Below are positions 21,750 to 33,515 of a stretch of 64,000 nucleotides of DNA, piece after piece. A model generated the notes under the pieces. It worked only from the letters and a program-made list of their open reading frames with translations. It was not told where the DNA came from and searched no databases. A program made the translations under genes and the position numbers. Origin of the DNA: Notamacropus eugenii (lineage: Eukaryota; Chordata; Mammalia; Diprotodontia; Macropodidae). Position 1 is the stretch's first letter. Every line of letters begins with the position of its first letter. The stretch covers positions 238,988,069 to 239,052,068 of the forward strand of contig NC_092874.1 of assembly GCF_028372415.1 (NCBI RefSeq). The letters run 5' to 3'.

Positions 21750-23075
21750 AATTGGTTGCCATCTATATTCATAGAAAGAGCTCCCACACCAAAAATTCTT
21801 TAAGCTGACAAAATCATAGATTCCTGTCATGTAAGCAAATATGTGCAAATTAACTGCTAAATGACATTTTTTTAAAGACTACTTCTTAGCAGATCATTCT
21901 AGAAAAATATTACATAAAGAAAGCAATTATCTGAAACCCAAAATTCTCTCCTAAGGTTACCCATCTTCCAAGTTTGAGTTGTGCTACTCAGATTTAATAA
22001 CATCACCAAGAAAAAGAGACAAAACAAACAAACAACAAAAGAGATTTTGTACTTATGATGCTGGCCATGTTTTGACTGTGGCTGTAGCAAATTTGGCTTT
22101 AAGAACCACCTAATTACGAATTTATAAATGCATATTGTGTACCCTGTAGGCTGGAATGAAGCCCCATAGCCATTTCAGTTTATCAACTAAAAGAGGCAAT
22201 TTTTTAAAAACATTACACAGTTGATTAAACCTAGCAACACTATATACTCATGATTATTTGTAAAGGGTACCATTTATGGACTAATTTTCTGGTTTATTGT
22301 GTGCTTAAGTGCTTAGGACTTGATCTAGTAGAAGCTAACTGAACTGTGCAAATCCAGAAAGCTGAGAGAATTCTGGCTCCAAGCAATCTTTATGATTTAG
22401 GATGACAATGATTTAGTGTTTATCATACACCAATGGCATCCTTTTCACTACAAAAAAACATAGAAGAAACCATTCTCTCAGTATTTATCTAGTTAGCTAC
22501 TATGAGAGAAAATGTACTTAAAAATCATGCAACCAATAGAACAGAATTCTTTTTGCCAACTTTCCTCTTCCAAGTTGCTCAAAGAACTCTGGAGCTATCA
22601 TTTGACTCACACTAGCAATGCATCAGTTCTTCCAATTATTCTGAATTTGTAAGCCCTATGTAATTAACCTGGAATGGGGCCATTTTGTCTACAGTATGAC
22701 TACAGCCACTGAAATGCAAGTAGGCACTAAGACTGGGTCTTCTGGCAGAAACAAGTTCTGCTTTGGGGTATAGATGTTATGTGATGCTCTCTGGAAAACT
22801 TGTGGGGCCTCTAATCACACTGCAGAAACTGTTGAGAAATCAACAACCTGGAGGTCAATCCACAACGATGTAAGAATGTAGTTTCCAGCCATTCCAGTGG
22901 TAGTAGGAAAACTGTACATGGCAAGGGAGAAAAGTCTAGAGGGCCATTCTGCCTCCTGTCACAAGCTACAAGCTGATCTTCCCTACCTTCAGGCAGCTAT
23001 TTAAGCTATTTATGATCCAGAATCATTTTGGAATGAGAAGTACTATGGATCAACACTTAGGAGGGGGCCAGCTTA
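21750..23075. other. No recognised gene or repeat
   Basis: Ordinary AT-rich sequence read on both strands; no frame longer than about 60 codons and no repeat signature I could name. It could hold unrecognised conserved non-coding DNA. Confidence 0.4.
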
Positions 23076-23079
23076 GCAG

Positions 23080-23260
23080 TACATTCTGGTACAGTGGAAG
23101 GAGAAAAGGTTAGGGTTAAATCTTACCTCCAATTCTTGCTTTCTTTGTGACCTTGGGCAAGTCACTCAACTTCCATAAACTTTCATTTCCTCAGTTTTAA
23201 AATGAGGGTATCAGACCAGATGGTCCCTTCCAACTCTAGATATGTCATCCCATCATCATC
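23080..23260 (+). mobile_element. MIR-like therian SINE
   Basis: 'ctttgtgaccttgggcaagt', 'cactcaacttcc', 'gatggtcccttccaactcta'. A short (CAT)n run follows at 23,250-23,268. Confidence 0.8.
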
Positions 23261-23619
23261 ATCATCATTCTACATAAAGACATCAGAAAAAATGCAAATT
23301 TAACAAATATACCATAGCCTCAATAATGCAAGTGCAGGTACATATCTTCTTCTGGAGAGAGCAATCAGGCTGAATAGTAAATATAATTATCTCAATTCAC
23401 CATTTCATATATAAAACCTGGCCTTCACATTTCATTTTAGATTCCACAGAAAATCATATTGGTATATTTGTCTTATCCTTCTGACTAGATTCTATTTTGG
23501 CGGGAATTCTGTCAGTTTAAGATAGGGACCTGACTTGCATCATCATTGGTAGAAGGAACTTCCAGATGAGGAAACTCTCTCTACCAAAGCAGATTGGTAC
23601 CTTCTCTGAAACTACAATA

Positions 23620-23815
23620 TTAAGAGAGTTATCTAGTGCACTGAGAAGTTAAGGAATTTGCCCAGAGTCACACAGTCAGAATATATATATGTATCTATGT
23701 ATGTATGTATGTATATGTATGTGTGTATGTGTGTGTATGAAGTGGGACGTGAAGTCAAATTTTTGTGACTCCAAGATCAGATCTCTATGCTTTCTACCAC
23801 ACCATCTCTCCTGTT
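23620..23815 (-). mobile_element. MIR-type SINE carrying an internal tetranucleotide expansion
   Basis: MIR antisense text (gaatttgcccagagtcacac; then gtgactccaagatcagatct, ctaccacaccatctctcc) is split by a TATG/TGTG repeat at 23,684-23,740. Confidence 0.7.
23684..23740 (+). repeat. (ATGT)n-type microsatellite inside a MIR
   Basis: Begins atatatatatgtatctatgt and continues as tatg repeats to tgtgtgtatg, replacing the centre of the surrounding MIR. Confidence 0.85.
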
Positions 23816-23849
23816 ATTTGAAAAAATAATAATAATTACTAATCATCTA

Positions 23850-24160
23850 CTATCTGTGATAGAGTGTAGAAACAGGAGGACGTAGGGAATGAAAAAATCT
23901 CTGTCATCAAGGAATTTATATTCTACTGGAGGGTATAACAGATACACAGATAAGCAAATACAAAATAATTTCAAGAGGAAGAGAGCACAGACAACTGGGA
24001 CAAATAAGAAGAGCTTAAAGGAGGCTATGGCACTTGAGCTGAGCCTGGAAGGAAGCTAGGGATGCTATGTCTTAAGAGAGTGAAAGGAGAATGTATTCTA
24101 AGCATGGTGACAGTTCTGCAAAAGCTGGCATGTTGAATTTGGGAAATAGCAAATAGTCTA
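23850..24160 (+). mobile_element. Old CR1/L3-style LINE fragment
   Basis: 'aaggaatttatattctactg', 'gagctgagcctggaagga', 'agctagggatgc'. The same family recurs at 40,705, 41,660 and 44,848 in the same internal order. The clade name is from style only. Confidence 0.5.
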
Positions 24161-24289
24161 GTTGGTCTTGCCATTATCCTGGGAAGCAAACATTGTAGGG
24201 AAGAACCCAAAATCTCCACCATCACTATCACCAGCTCTGAGGAGAGAGCAATCAGCTCCTCCTTCCTCAATCCCAAACAGAAATGTCCA

Positions 24290-24900
24290 AGCAAAGTCCT
24301 CTTGGGGGCTTGTCCTCCTCACCCTGTACTCTCAGCAGTAGGCTTAATGAGCCCGCTTCCAAGTCCTAAGGGGTGGAGTTGTTGGAGGTATATGGCACTT
24401 TCCCCCACCTACCATAGACAACTTCACCCCCTGGGTCCCAAATTGTCACAGGAGAACACAGAAAAAAGGCACATTCAGTGCCAGGCTGAGCATTCCCAAT
24501 CTTGCCCCAGGGCTGAACTCTGAGTTCCTGGGTTCCTCCTCCTCCAGCAAGAACCACCCACTCAGCTCCTGCCCCAGTCTGTATGCAGGCAGCCCTGCAT
24601 TTCCATTCCTCTCACCTCACCAAAGTCAGCATACTGACCTTTCTTCACTTCTGCTGGGTGGTTCAGTACACAGGTTTCTGGCAGGGTTCCAGGGCTCCAT
24701 TCCAAGCTCTTACTACTCTGGTCTGGTTTCTGAATACAATACACTTCCAGGGCCTTCACTCCTCCAGCAGAGTAAGGAGCTGGGCCCTGTCTCTGGCCCT
24801 CCCTACTTCCTGTAGCTCCACAGAACAATAGTCACCAGAACTGAGAAACAACAGACAATTTTCCCAGTCTCACAAAACCCCATACTTTCCTTTTAATTTA
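24290..24900. other. GC-richer unassigned block next to LTR copy 2
   Basis: Richer in C/T and G/A than its surroundings (for example gccccagggctgaactctg, ctgggccctgtctctggcc), without coding logic: overlapping frames of 60-90 codons run on both strands. It resembles an L1 5' UTR or an LTR remnant, but no second copy was found in the window. Confidence 0.35.
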
Positions 24901-24908
24901 TGCTATAA

Positions 24909-25533
24909 TGTATCAGTAAGCACCCCAACATACACAGGGGGGTCTGCTACACAGGTTCTTAGATCTGCATTGGTAAAAGGAAAGGCAACTTTTGAGGGGT
25001 TAACAATCACTTTAATCAAGCACATGAATCATTCCTTTAACCAAGTACATATATCATTCAGCTAGTTCAGGGTGTCAGCACCCTGAATTTCAAAGAAAAT
25101 ACCGAGAAATCAAAAGATCAACAGATATGACTTCTTCTGCCCAAATTCAACAGACAATTGGACCCCAACTGTCTGACCATAGTTACCAGAGAGGGAAGCA
25201 AGACATCTGGGTTGTCAAAGCTGGGGGGCTCCTTAGTAGCTTCTCAGAGTCCTCATCTGACATGAAAACCTTATTACAAAAACTAAGCCCCAAAGTAAAA
25301 CCTCACCCTCAGAGTATTTATACCTTTTTGAGAGCCAGAGGGCATCCCAACCCTTGAGAACCAGTGCCTCATTAACAAAAGCTGTGGGTGTTCCTACAAA
25401 TCTTCCTTAATCAAACTCTCCTAAATGGCCAGGTCCATTAATGGGTCAGTAAGATCTGCTTTCATCCATTATTCAATCAGAGGCACATTTAGTAAAACAA
25501 AAACAGCAAAAGATCCTAATCTGATGGCCATCA
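24909..25533 (-). mobile_element. Solo LTR-like element, copy 2 (inverted relative to copy 1)
   Basis: Reverse complement of the 1,459-2,073 unit: starts tgtatcagtaagcacccc and carries the TATA segment as tatttata at 25,315-25,322. It shares gaggcactggttctcaaggg (complement) and aggatcttttgctgttttt (complement) with copy 1. At 625 bp against 615 bp, the two are the same family with moderate divergence. No retroviral coding region adjoins it. Confidence 0.7.
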
Positions 25534-25604
25534 TGTAGTTCTACTATGATTGTCTCCTTTTCTCTTCTAATACTAAACTTGGGTTATGAAACCAGCCTGC
25601 TCAG

Positions 25605-26280
25605 ACATGTTGTTCCAAAGAGGATATTACAATAGTCCAGGAGAGGAGTAATAAGAGACTGAACCTGAGTAGCGGCTGTGTGAATGGACAGAAGGGACAA
25701 AATGAAAAAAATATCATGGAGGTAGAATGTACAAGATCTGGCAGTTGATTCAGTGGGCAAGGGGAGACATGCGAGAGCAGAATAGTGAGAAGAAGGGAAG
25801 AGCCAAGAATGAATCTGAAACTTAGATAAAAGGAAGGATGGTGGTGCCTTCAATATAAATTTGGAAATTTGGAAGAGGGATACAGTTAGAGGAAATTTTG
25901 AGTTTGGTTTTGAACATATTGAATTTGAGATGAATATGGGACAGTCAGGTAAAGCTATTTGGCTATTATGAATTTGGCTATGTGGGACTTTTTGCTTGTT
26001 TGTTTAAAGAGATTGAAGTTGAATATATAGATATGAAAGTTATCAGACTAGTCATGATAATTAAACTCTTTAAGAGATGATGAGATCCTGGAGAGAATCC
26101 AGGGAGAACATTGAGGCAGATGGATATGATCCAACAAATTAAAATGAGTAGTGATCAGAAAGGTAGAAGACCTTGGGAGAGAATTGTCAAGGAAATTAAA
26201 TAAGAAGAGACTGTCCAGAAGAAAGGTGGCTAACCATGATCTAACAGTTAAGAGACCATTAGTAACATTAGAGAGAAAAC
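25605..26280 (+). mobile_element. Old CR1/L3-style LINE fragment
   Basis: 'acaatagtccaggagaggag', 'gcggctgtgtgaatgg' and 'ggatggtggtgccttcaata' are internal segments of the family seen at 31,650, 37,630 and 44,848. Many stops; no usable frame. Confidence 0.5.
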
Positions 26281-27295
26281 TTTCTACTAAAATTTCTACT
26301 TTAAAATTTCTCCTCAGACTAGAAGAACAGGAAGGATTCCTAATAGTAAATATAATGCCCTACATCAGCTGCCCCTATTTAATATTTAGGGCATTAAACT
26401 CATCTACTCAGAATCTCTAGTAATACTGAACATGAAAAATAATGATGATGACAGTGATTAGTGAAGATGAAAGCAAAAGCCTAAAAATTATCTTTCCTGC
26501 CCCCTTAGAGTAGCACTAAGTATGTCTTCATTTTGAGTGGAATAGAGAAATAACTTACACTACTGCCCTTTTATTTTTCATCCACTGCTTACCTTAATAA
26601 ATCAGAAAAGGTAACTGTTTCTAAATTGATAGTGTACTCAGTTCCTCAAGCCACTGACAACAGAGTGACATGAGGAATCATCAAGTAAAAAATAGCTAGA
26701 TGGCTGGAAGAAACAGCAAGGAGGAAGAGATAACCAGGGCACTCCACAAGTGGCCACCAGTCAATCAAGTCTGTAATACATTAGAAGTCATTCAGAGAAT
26801 GGGATGCAGAGTCCAGTTTCTGTTAGAGTTGAAATTGTTTTATAACTTATTTTTTTCTGCGCACATTTCTAATCAAATGGAGAGTGTCACCACATGGGTA
26901 ACAACAGAACTATTAACTATCACAAGCAGCCTCTGAGTTAATTAAAGGGTGCTTTTAATTCAGGGATTTTGTAATTTGGCTTTCATAGTATTTTTTTTCT
27001 CTCCAATTATCTTTTCAACCATCTCATGTTCATTTTAGTGAAGTCTTTGAGCCTCCTCCTATGCAAATTATTTACATTTCAACAGTTATTAAAAATTGTT
27101 TAACTACTATTTACTTTTCTAAACAGCTGACTTTTCATTTCCATCTCTACCTATTCTTTCAAAAGCCCGTGTATCTTACTGTGTGAGAAGTGAGTAAAGG
27201 GAAAGCCCTTCTCAAGAGTTTTATCACAGAATCTTGGAACTAAAGCAAACCAGGAAATAAGTATGTATTGCAGTACCACACCTAAAAAAGCTGGA
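26281..27295. other. No recognised gene or repeat
   Basis: AT-rich sequence with only short frames (longest 78 codons at 26,700-26,936, no family resemblance). Confidence 0.4.
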
Positions 27296-27299
27296 TGTC

Positions 27300-27490
27300 A
27301 GTGATAACAGAGTTCAAAGTGGGCGGTATCTTGGAAGTTATCTAATCCAAGCCTCTCATTTATAGACAAGAAAACTGAGGTACAAAGAGAAAAAGTACTT
27401 GACCAAGGTCACCCAAGTGGCAAAGCAAAGATTCAGTTCCTCCAGGAGGGAAGTCAGGACTCCTTCCACTTTCTCCTTGAAGATATTGAA
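27300..27490 (-). mobile_element. MIR-like therian SINE
   Basis: 'cttggaagttatctaatcca', 'agcctctcatttatagacaa', 'gaaaactgaggtacaaagag', 'gaccaaggtcacccaagtgg' in antisense order. Confidence 0.75.
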
Positions 27491-27604
27491 GAGAAGCAAT
27501 TGAAATCCTTGAAACAAAGCAAGAATGGGAGAAAAAACTAGTAAGAAAAGTATGAGTCCAAACTTGAGCTCAAAGACTTTAAATGATAAATGAGTGTTGA
27601 ATAG

Positions 27605-27935
27605 TATCCTAGTATCCTATCAACAAGCATTTCTGAAGGACTCACTATGTACCGGGCTCTGTGCTAAGCTTCAGTGATACAAATACAAGAGTAAAACAAT
27701 TCCTACTCTTAAGGACTTTATTTGGAAGATATGTGCACATATAAATATCAAATAGTTACCAAGTGATTATGGACACTAGAAATGAATTTGGAGGAAAGTA
27801 GAAAGCAACGAATATGGACTGTTCCTCAAAAGAAAGAAAACTATTTGCAAATAAGGATCATTTCAGTGTCTGGAACATTGCAGGTAATTAATAAATATTT
27901 GTTGATTGACTGACTGAATACTAGGTACTAGCACA
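27605..27935 (+). mobile_element. CR1/L3-style fragment followed by an L2 3' end
   Basis: 'caacaagcatttctgaagga', 'gggctctgtgctaagcttca' and 'gatacaaatacaagag' are followed at 27,855-27,930 by 'tcagtgtctggaacattgca' and 'attaataaatatttgttgat'. Confidence 0.6.
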
Positions 27936-28689
27936 AATGAATAGCTGAGAGTATTCTGGCAAGATAATGGAATAAGAAAGGAAAAGAGCCTCTCCAAATT
28001 TCTCACAAAACAGACAAAATATCACTTCAAATTAAACTTTGAGAGGCAGAAATCATTAAAAGTTGGAGTAAAGCAGATGTCCTCTTAAGTCTTAAGAGGA
28101 CTTTAAGAAGGGTTCAACCTCTGGTGGTGGAGTTTTGACCAGACTGAAGTGCAAACACCTCCAGGTGGACTCCACTGACTCCACAAGCCCTGTGGGCAGC
28201 TGCACCTCCTTCTCTGCCAGTTAGGAATTTTCACCTCTGGAACAGTGTAGGGGTTGGACAGCTAAGTAGGGGAAGATTAAAGGACTGTCCACTGTCTCAG
28301 GATACCAGGCCCAGTTGCACTGACCAGACAGTGGAACTGGGCTGCAGCTGTGGGCAAGGAGGAATGAGCTCATGCCAAGTGAATGTAATAGCAGAGAGGG
28401 ACTCCATTGACTATGGGCACTTGCAGGAGAACAGAGTTCCTAGTTTCTGTTCCAAGGCAGAAAAGAGAGCTGAAGTTTACAGTCTTGGAGGGGATGGCAG
28501 GGAGTAAGAGTGACAGCCTGGCTGGGGGCCTGAGCCATGACTCAGGGGCAAAAAATAGTGCCTGAGGAAGGGCCCCCAGACAATGCTTAGAAAACAAAAG
28601 TAAAAAAAAACCTGAAGCCTGAGGCATGTCCCCCCCATACCTTGGAACTAGAATGTGAATATAGTAAAAAGCCACTAAAAATAATAATA

Positions 28690-29634
28690 ATAAGTAAGCA
28701 AAGGAGAAAGAACCCAACCATACTACTGTGGGATAGAGAAGAAAATAATGAAGCTTAAAAAGCCAATCCTACATCTAAGAAAAATGTCAAATGGTCACAA
28801 GGCCAAAAAGAGTTCTTGGAAAAGCTTAAAAAGAACTTTAAAAATCAAATGCGAGATGTTGAGGAAAAATAAGGGAAAAAAATAAGAGCAATCCAAGAAA
28901 ATTTTTAAAATTATGAAAAGAAAATCAAGCAATTGGAAAAAGAGATCCAAAAACTTAAAGAAAAAAAATAACTCTTTAAAAATTAGAATGGGAAAAAAAT
29001 TAGAATTGGGCAAGGGGAAGCTAATTATGTTATAAGACACAAAATTGCTAAGACAATTGTTTTCAAAATGAAAAATTTGAAAAGAATGTGAAATACCTCA
29101 TTAGAAAAAACAACTGACCTAGAAAACAGACCAAGGAGAGACAATATGAGAATTGTTGGACTACCTGAAAGTTATGATTTTAAAAATAAGAGAGATTAGG
29201 CACCATACTTGAAGAAATCATTAAGGAAGATTACCCCAAAGTTTTAGAACACAGGGTAAAATAGAAATTGAAAAAATCCACTCATTATCACCTGAAAGAG
29301 ATCCCAAGATAAAAACTCACAGGAACATCATAGTCAAGTTACAAAGTTCCCAAGTTAAGGAGAAAATAACTGCAAGCAAAAAGAAAAAAAATTAAATACT
29401 GTGGAGCTATAATCAAGATAACACAAGATCCAGCAGCTTTCATATTAAAAGACTGAAAGGCATGGAACATGATATTCTGAAGAACAAAGGAGCTGAGTTT
29501 GCAACCAAGAATAACTTACTCAGCAAATCTGAGTATAATCCTAAAAGGGGAAAAAATGGAAATTTAATGAATTAAAAGACTTTCAGGTATTTGTGACAAA
29601 GAGACCAGAACTCAATGAAAAATATGACAAATAA
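28690..29634 (+). pseudogene. L1 ORF1, start codon lost and frame decayed
   Basis: Aligned to the minus-strand L1 ORF1 (ATG AGT AAG ...), the expected start is ATA AGT AAG at 28,690-28,698. The order is then coiled coil (about 28,800-29,000), RNA-binding part (actgacctagaaaacagacc to attgttggactacctgaaag, 29,113-29,170) and C-terminal domain (catagtcaagttacaaagt, 29,327 onward). It ends near agaccagaactcaatgaaaa. Several in-frame stops confirm it is dead. Confidence 0.78.
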
Positions 29635-29899
29635 GAAACATAAAGTAAACATTAAAATCCAATTAAAGGGATTCAATGAGGTCAAACTGTTTATTTATTA
29701 TATGGGAAAATGTTATCTACACTCTTAGGAATGTTATCATTACTGGGATAGTTTGAAAGATCACACATAGCAGGGTTGGGGTTGAGATGAGTATATGGAA
29801 TGATTCTAAAAAATAAAAGTAGGTAGGGAAAGATAAAATGGAGCAATTATTGGAGGTGTGGATGGAAGAAATGCTACAGGAGAAGAAGGTAAGTGTGGA

Positions 29900-31117
29900 A
29901 GGCTGGTAATACTATAGCATCTAAATTTTTAAGGGAAAAGTTAAATGAATTACAGGTAGAAAAAGATGGTAATACTCTAATAGTAGGGGACTTTAATAGT
30001 GTCATCTCAGAATTAGATAAATCTAACCAAAAAAATAAATAAAAAGTTAAAGAGGTGAATAAAATCTTCGATAATCTAGATATAACAGATATCTGCAGAG
30101 AACTGAATGAGATACATGGTACATTTACAAAAACTGACCATATATTAGGGCATAAAAATTTTATAATTAAGTGCAGAAAAAGAAATATTAAATACATTCT
30201 TTTTAGTTTATAATGCAATAAAAACTATATTCAGTTAAGGACCATGGAAAAACAGATGAAAAATTAATTGGAGACTAACTTTATCTCAATGAGTGGGTTA
30301 AAGAACAAATCATAGAAAATAATAATTTCATTAAGGACAATGACAATAATGAGGCAACATACTAAAACCTATGGGATGCAGCAAAAGTAGTAATTACAGG
30401 AAAATTTACATCTCTAAAAGCTTATATAAATAAAATAGAGAATGAGCAGACCAATGAATTTGGTATTTAATTACAAAAAAAACTAAAAAAACAAATCCCA
30501 AATTAAACAAATTAATAAATAAAACTAGGAGTTGTTTTTATGAAAAAACTAATAAAACAGATAAACCAGTGTTAATATAATTTTTAAAAAGAGGGAGAAG
30601 AAAACCAAATCATTACTATTAAAAATGAAAAGGGTGAATATAGCACTAGTGATGATGAAATCAAAGCAATTATAAGGAGTTATTTTGCCCAATTATATGC
30701 CAACAAATTTAACAATCTAAGTGAAATGGAAGAATATTTATAAAAAATACAAACTACCTAGATTAATAGAAGAGGAAATAGAATGTCTAAATAAATACAT
30801 TTTTGAAAAAGAAATTGAACAGGCCATAAATGAGTTCCTAAGAAAAAAGCATCAGGAACAGATGAATTTTCAAGTGAATTCTATCAAACATTAAAAGACC
30901 AACTAATTTCAATATTAAATAAATCATTTAGAATAATAGGCAAAGAAGGAGTGTTACCAAACTCTTTACATAAAACAAATGTGGCATTGATACCTAAACC
31001 AATGCAAAAAAACAGAGAAAGAAAATTATAGACTTATTTCATTGATGAATATGGAAGCAAATATTCTAAATAAAATACTAGATAGGAGATTACAACAATA
31101 TATTACAAGGATTATAT
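29900..31117 (+). pseudogene. L1 ORF2 fragments (late endonuclease to mid reverse transcriptase)
   Basis: 'atagtaggggactttaatag' (29,982) encodes the IVGDFN-type endonuclease motif. Sequence around 30,840-31,110 encodes reverse-transcriptase text ([10 protein letters not shown], then [16 protein letters not shown] in shifted frames). No continuous frame remains. Confidence 0.75.
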
Positions 31118-31640
31118 ATTGAAACTAACAGAACCAACAGAACACTGTTGTCTTACTGTTACACAGTATTGACAATATAATTCTAAGAATAATTTTGAAC
31201 AACTAAATCATTTTGAGTATTATAAGCACTCAAATTAATACTCAAATTAATGATAAAGGACCTATGAAGGAAGATGCTACCCACATCCAGAGAAAGAGCT
31301 GATAAATAAAAAGAAGTAAATATGATATGGTTTTATATATACATGCACATATGTGTCTAACAGTAACCTTCTCAAGGGGGAGGCAAGGAGGGAGGGAGAA
31401 AAAAACAAAAAGTGCCCAACAGAGAATGAAAGAAAACTTAGGAAGAAGCACAGAAAAGCAGGGAAGCTTTTAAAATGATGTGTAGTATTTATTACATAGT
31501 TTAAAAAAAGTAAACCGTGTGAAATGGAAGCTCATGGTTTTATACTGAGTCCTCTTTTTATGTTGTGCTGTGTACATGGAAATGTTCTTTTTGGGGGGGA
31601 TTTAAGTTCAAAATGAATAAATTTTTTTTTAAAAAAGAAA
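31118..31640 (+). mobile_element. LINE 3' end joined to the truncated L1
   Basis: Starts abruptly after gattatatattg. It carries 'aggaagatgctacccacatc', 'cagagaaagagctgataaat', a gggaggcaaggagggaggg tract and a terminus (atttaagttcaaaatgaata, then T/A-rich) shared with 20,700-21,180. Family unresolved (L1 subfamily tail or RTE). Confidence 0.6.
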
Positions 31641-31649
31641 ATGCTAGCT

Positions 31650-32130
31650 TATTCAAGAGACAGTCGTTTGGCTGGATAAAAGGAGACATATGTGATCAAG
31701 CTCTAAAACTAGGGAGAATCAGATTATAAAGGGTCTTGAATGCCAAGTAAAGAAGTTTGAGCTTTAATTAAAAGGCAATAGAAAGCTACTGAAGATTTTT
31801 TTTTTTATCAAAGGAGTACTAATGTGACTAAATCTGAGCATGAGGGGGAGAATTTTGGAAGCAAGGTGAAAAATGGAACAAAATGAACAGAAAATGGAAT
31901 GGAGAAGATCAGTTGCAGAATTACTGTAATAGTCTGTGTGGGAGATCATAAGATTAGCAGAGTGGGAATAGGAAGAGTGATACAAATAAAAGAGTTATTG
32001 CAAAAATGGTACCTGCCTGAGTGTGACAGGTAAAGAAGAGGCAAGAAAAACCTTATGCTTTGGACATAGGAGACTAGCTGAATGATGGCGCCAAAGGCCA
32101 AAACAGAGAAATCAGAAAGAGGAGCAGGCA
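31650..32130 (+). mobile_element. Old CR1/L3-style LINE fragment
   Basis: 'aaagggtcttgaatgccaag', 'gtttgagctttaattaaaag', 'gcaatagaaagctactgaag' and 'aattactgtaatagtctgtg' in the family's internal order. Confidence 0.55.
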
Positions 32131-32149
32131 CCTTCATGTCTTGAGCAGC

Positions 32150-32660
32150 TAAATGGCACCACAAATAGAGGGCAGAACTTATAATCAGAAAGATTTGAGT
32201 TCAAATTCTGCTTCAGATACCTCCTGTGTAATAGTGGGCAAGTCACTTAACCTTTCTGCTTCTGTTTTCTCATTTGTAAAAATGGGGATAATAAGAGTAA
32301 CTGAGAGCAGCTAGGTGGCACCATAGTGCACAGAGGGATGGACCTAGAGTCAGGAAGACATCTTCCTGAGTTCAAATCTGGTCTCAGATACTTACTCTCT
32401 GTGTAACCCTGGGCAAATCACTTAACCCTGTTTGCCTCAGTTTCCTCACATGTAAAATCAGCTGGAGAAGGAAATAGCAAATCACTCCAGTATCACTGCC
32501 AAGAAAACCCCAAATGAGTGATGAAGAGTAGGACATGACTGAAGAACGTTGAACTGAACAAGAGCACCTACCTCAGAGGGATGTTGTGAGGATTAAATGA
32601 GTTAACATAAGTAAAAAAACAAAAACAAAACAAAACAAAATACTGTGCAAACTTCAAAGC
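32150..32660 (+). mobile_element. MIR-type SINE split by a WSINE
   Basis: MIR text 'gagttcaaattctgcttcag', 'gtgggcaagtcacttaacct' stops at 32,302 and resumes at 32,560 with 'cacctacctcagagggatgt' and 'gaggattaaatgagttaaca'. Confidence 0.85.
32303..32559 (+). mobile_element. WSINE-type marsupial SINE nested in a MIR
   Basis: Full-length ~257 bp: head gcagctaggtggcaccatag, core 'aaatcacttaaccctgtttg', tail 'gctggagaaggaaatagcaa' through 'ggacatgactgaagaac' to gaactgaac. Flanks aagagtaact (32,293-32,302) and aagagcacct (32,560-32,569) match at 8 of 10. Confidence 0.9.
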
Positions 32661-33284
32661 ATTACATAAGTACTAACTCTTGTTCTTATTCCACCCCACC
32701 CCCACTCCCACAGCTCTCTCTTTGTAAGTCTCTCTCCTAGATGTTCAACATCTTGTACTGGACTACAAAGTCCCAGCTGCTTAGTGAGATCCTGACTGCT
32801 TCCTCCTCTTCTGGTTGGAAATAGTCAACTCCTCTTAAGGATAAGTTACATAGTTTTGAACATGTTAAAGCTTGAGGTATTAGTGGAGCCACCACATGCA
32901 AATGCCACTTAAGCAGCTTGAGCTCTGTAACTCAGAAGAAGGATCAGTGAATAGATCAGGCACCTATCTGTGTAAAGGTGCTAGTTGAAACAATGAAAGA
33001 GAACAAATTTGCCAAGGAAGCTAGTGGAAAGAGGTGGAAAAAAGAGAACCAAAGAGAGACTCCTGGGGATCATCTATATTAAGTGGCCATGGAGATGAGA
33101 AGGAGTCAGTGATGGAGACAGAAGGAGCAGCTAAAGAAATTAGAGAAAAAGGATGGTGTAGCAAGATAGGTGTAATATCATAATCCCTGCCCCCATGCAA
33201 ATTTGACTAGTGTTTCCTCAAAAGGCATTTAGACCATCCTTGAAACTTAACACAGGACTTTAAAGCCTCAAGATATTGCTGGAA
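32661..33284. other. No clear feature; possible CR1/L3-style remnant
   Basis: About 33,000-33,180 (gaagctagtggaaagaggtg, ctcctggggatcatctatat, gagatgagaaggagtcagtg) resembles the CR1/L3-style family. The rest is unassigned. Confidence 0.35.
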
Positions 33285-33515
33285 GCAGCTGGTGTTGCAG
33301 TGGATAGAACTCTGGGCCTGGGAGTCAGGAAGAGTTGAATTCAAACCCAGCTCTACGACCTTGGGCAAGTCACTTAACCTTTGCCAACTGTAAAATGGGA
33401 ATCATAATAGGATCTGCCTCAAAGGGTTCTGGTGAAGATCAAGTGAGATATTATTTGCAAAAAGTACCTAGCACAGTGCCTGGGATCTAGTAGGTACCAT
33501 AAAAATGTTTATGTC
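33285..33515 (+). mobile_element. Marsupial MIR/MAR-type SINE
   Basis: 'cagctggtgttgcagtggat', 'gggcctgggagtcaggaag', 'ccttgggcaagtcacttaac' and 'tagcacagtgcctgggatct' in order. Confidence 0.85.

Larger units (their letters stand above)
27947..31117 (+). mobile_element. L1, 5' end to mid ORF2, internally deleted and 3' truncated
   Basis: The start (gagtattctggcaagataat) is homologous to the 5' end of the minus-strand L1 at 18,921. A 5' UTR (to about 28,689), ORF1 (28,690-29,634) and two ORF2 pieces follow. The ORF2 N-terminus is missing: sequence passes from the inter-ORF region to the late endonuclease within 29,840-29,990. Homology stops near 31,117 within the reverse transcriptase. Confidence 0.82.

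Noticed and set aside
24290-24900. Protein-coding exon or second CpG island
   Set aside because: GC-richer but CpG-poor, with stops in every frame and frames on both strands of similar length.
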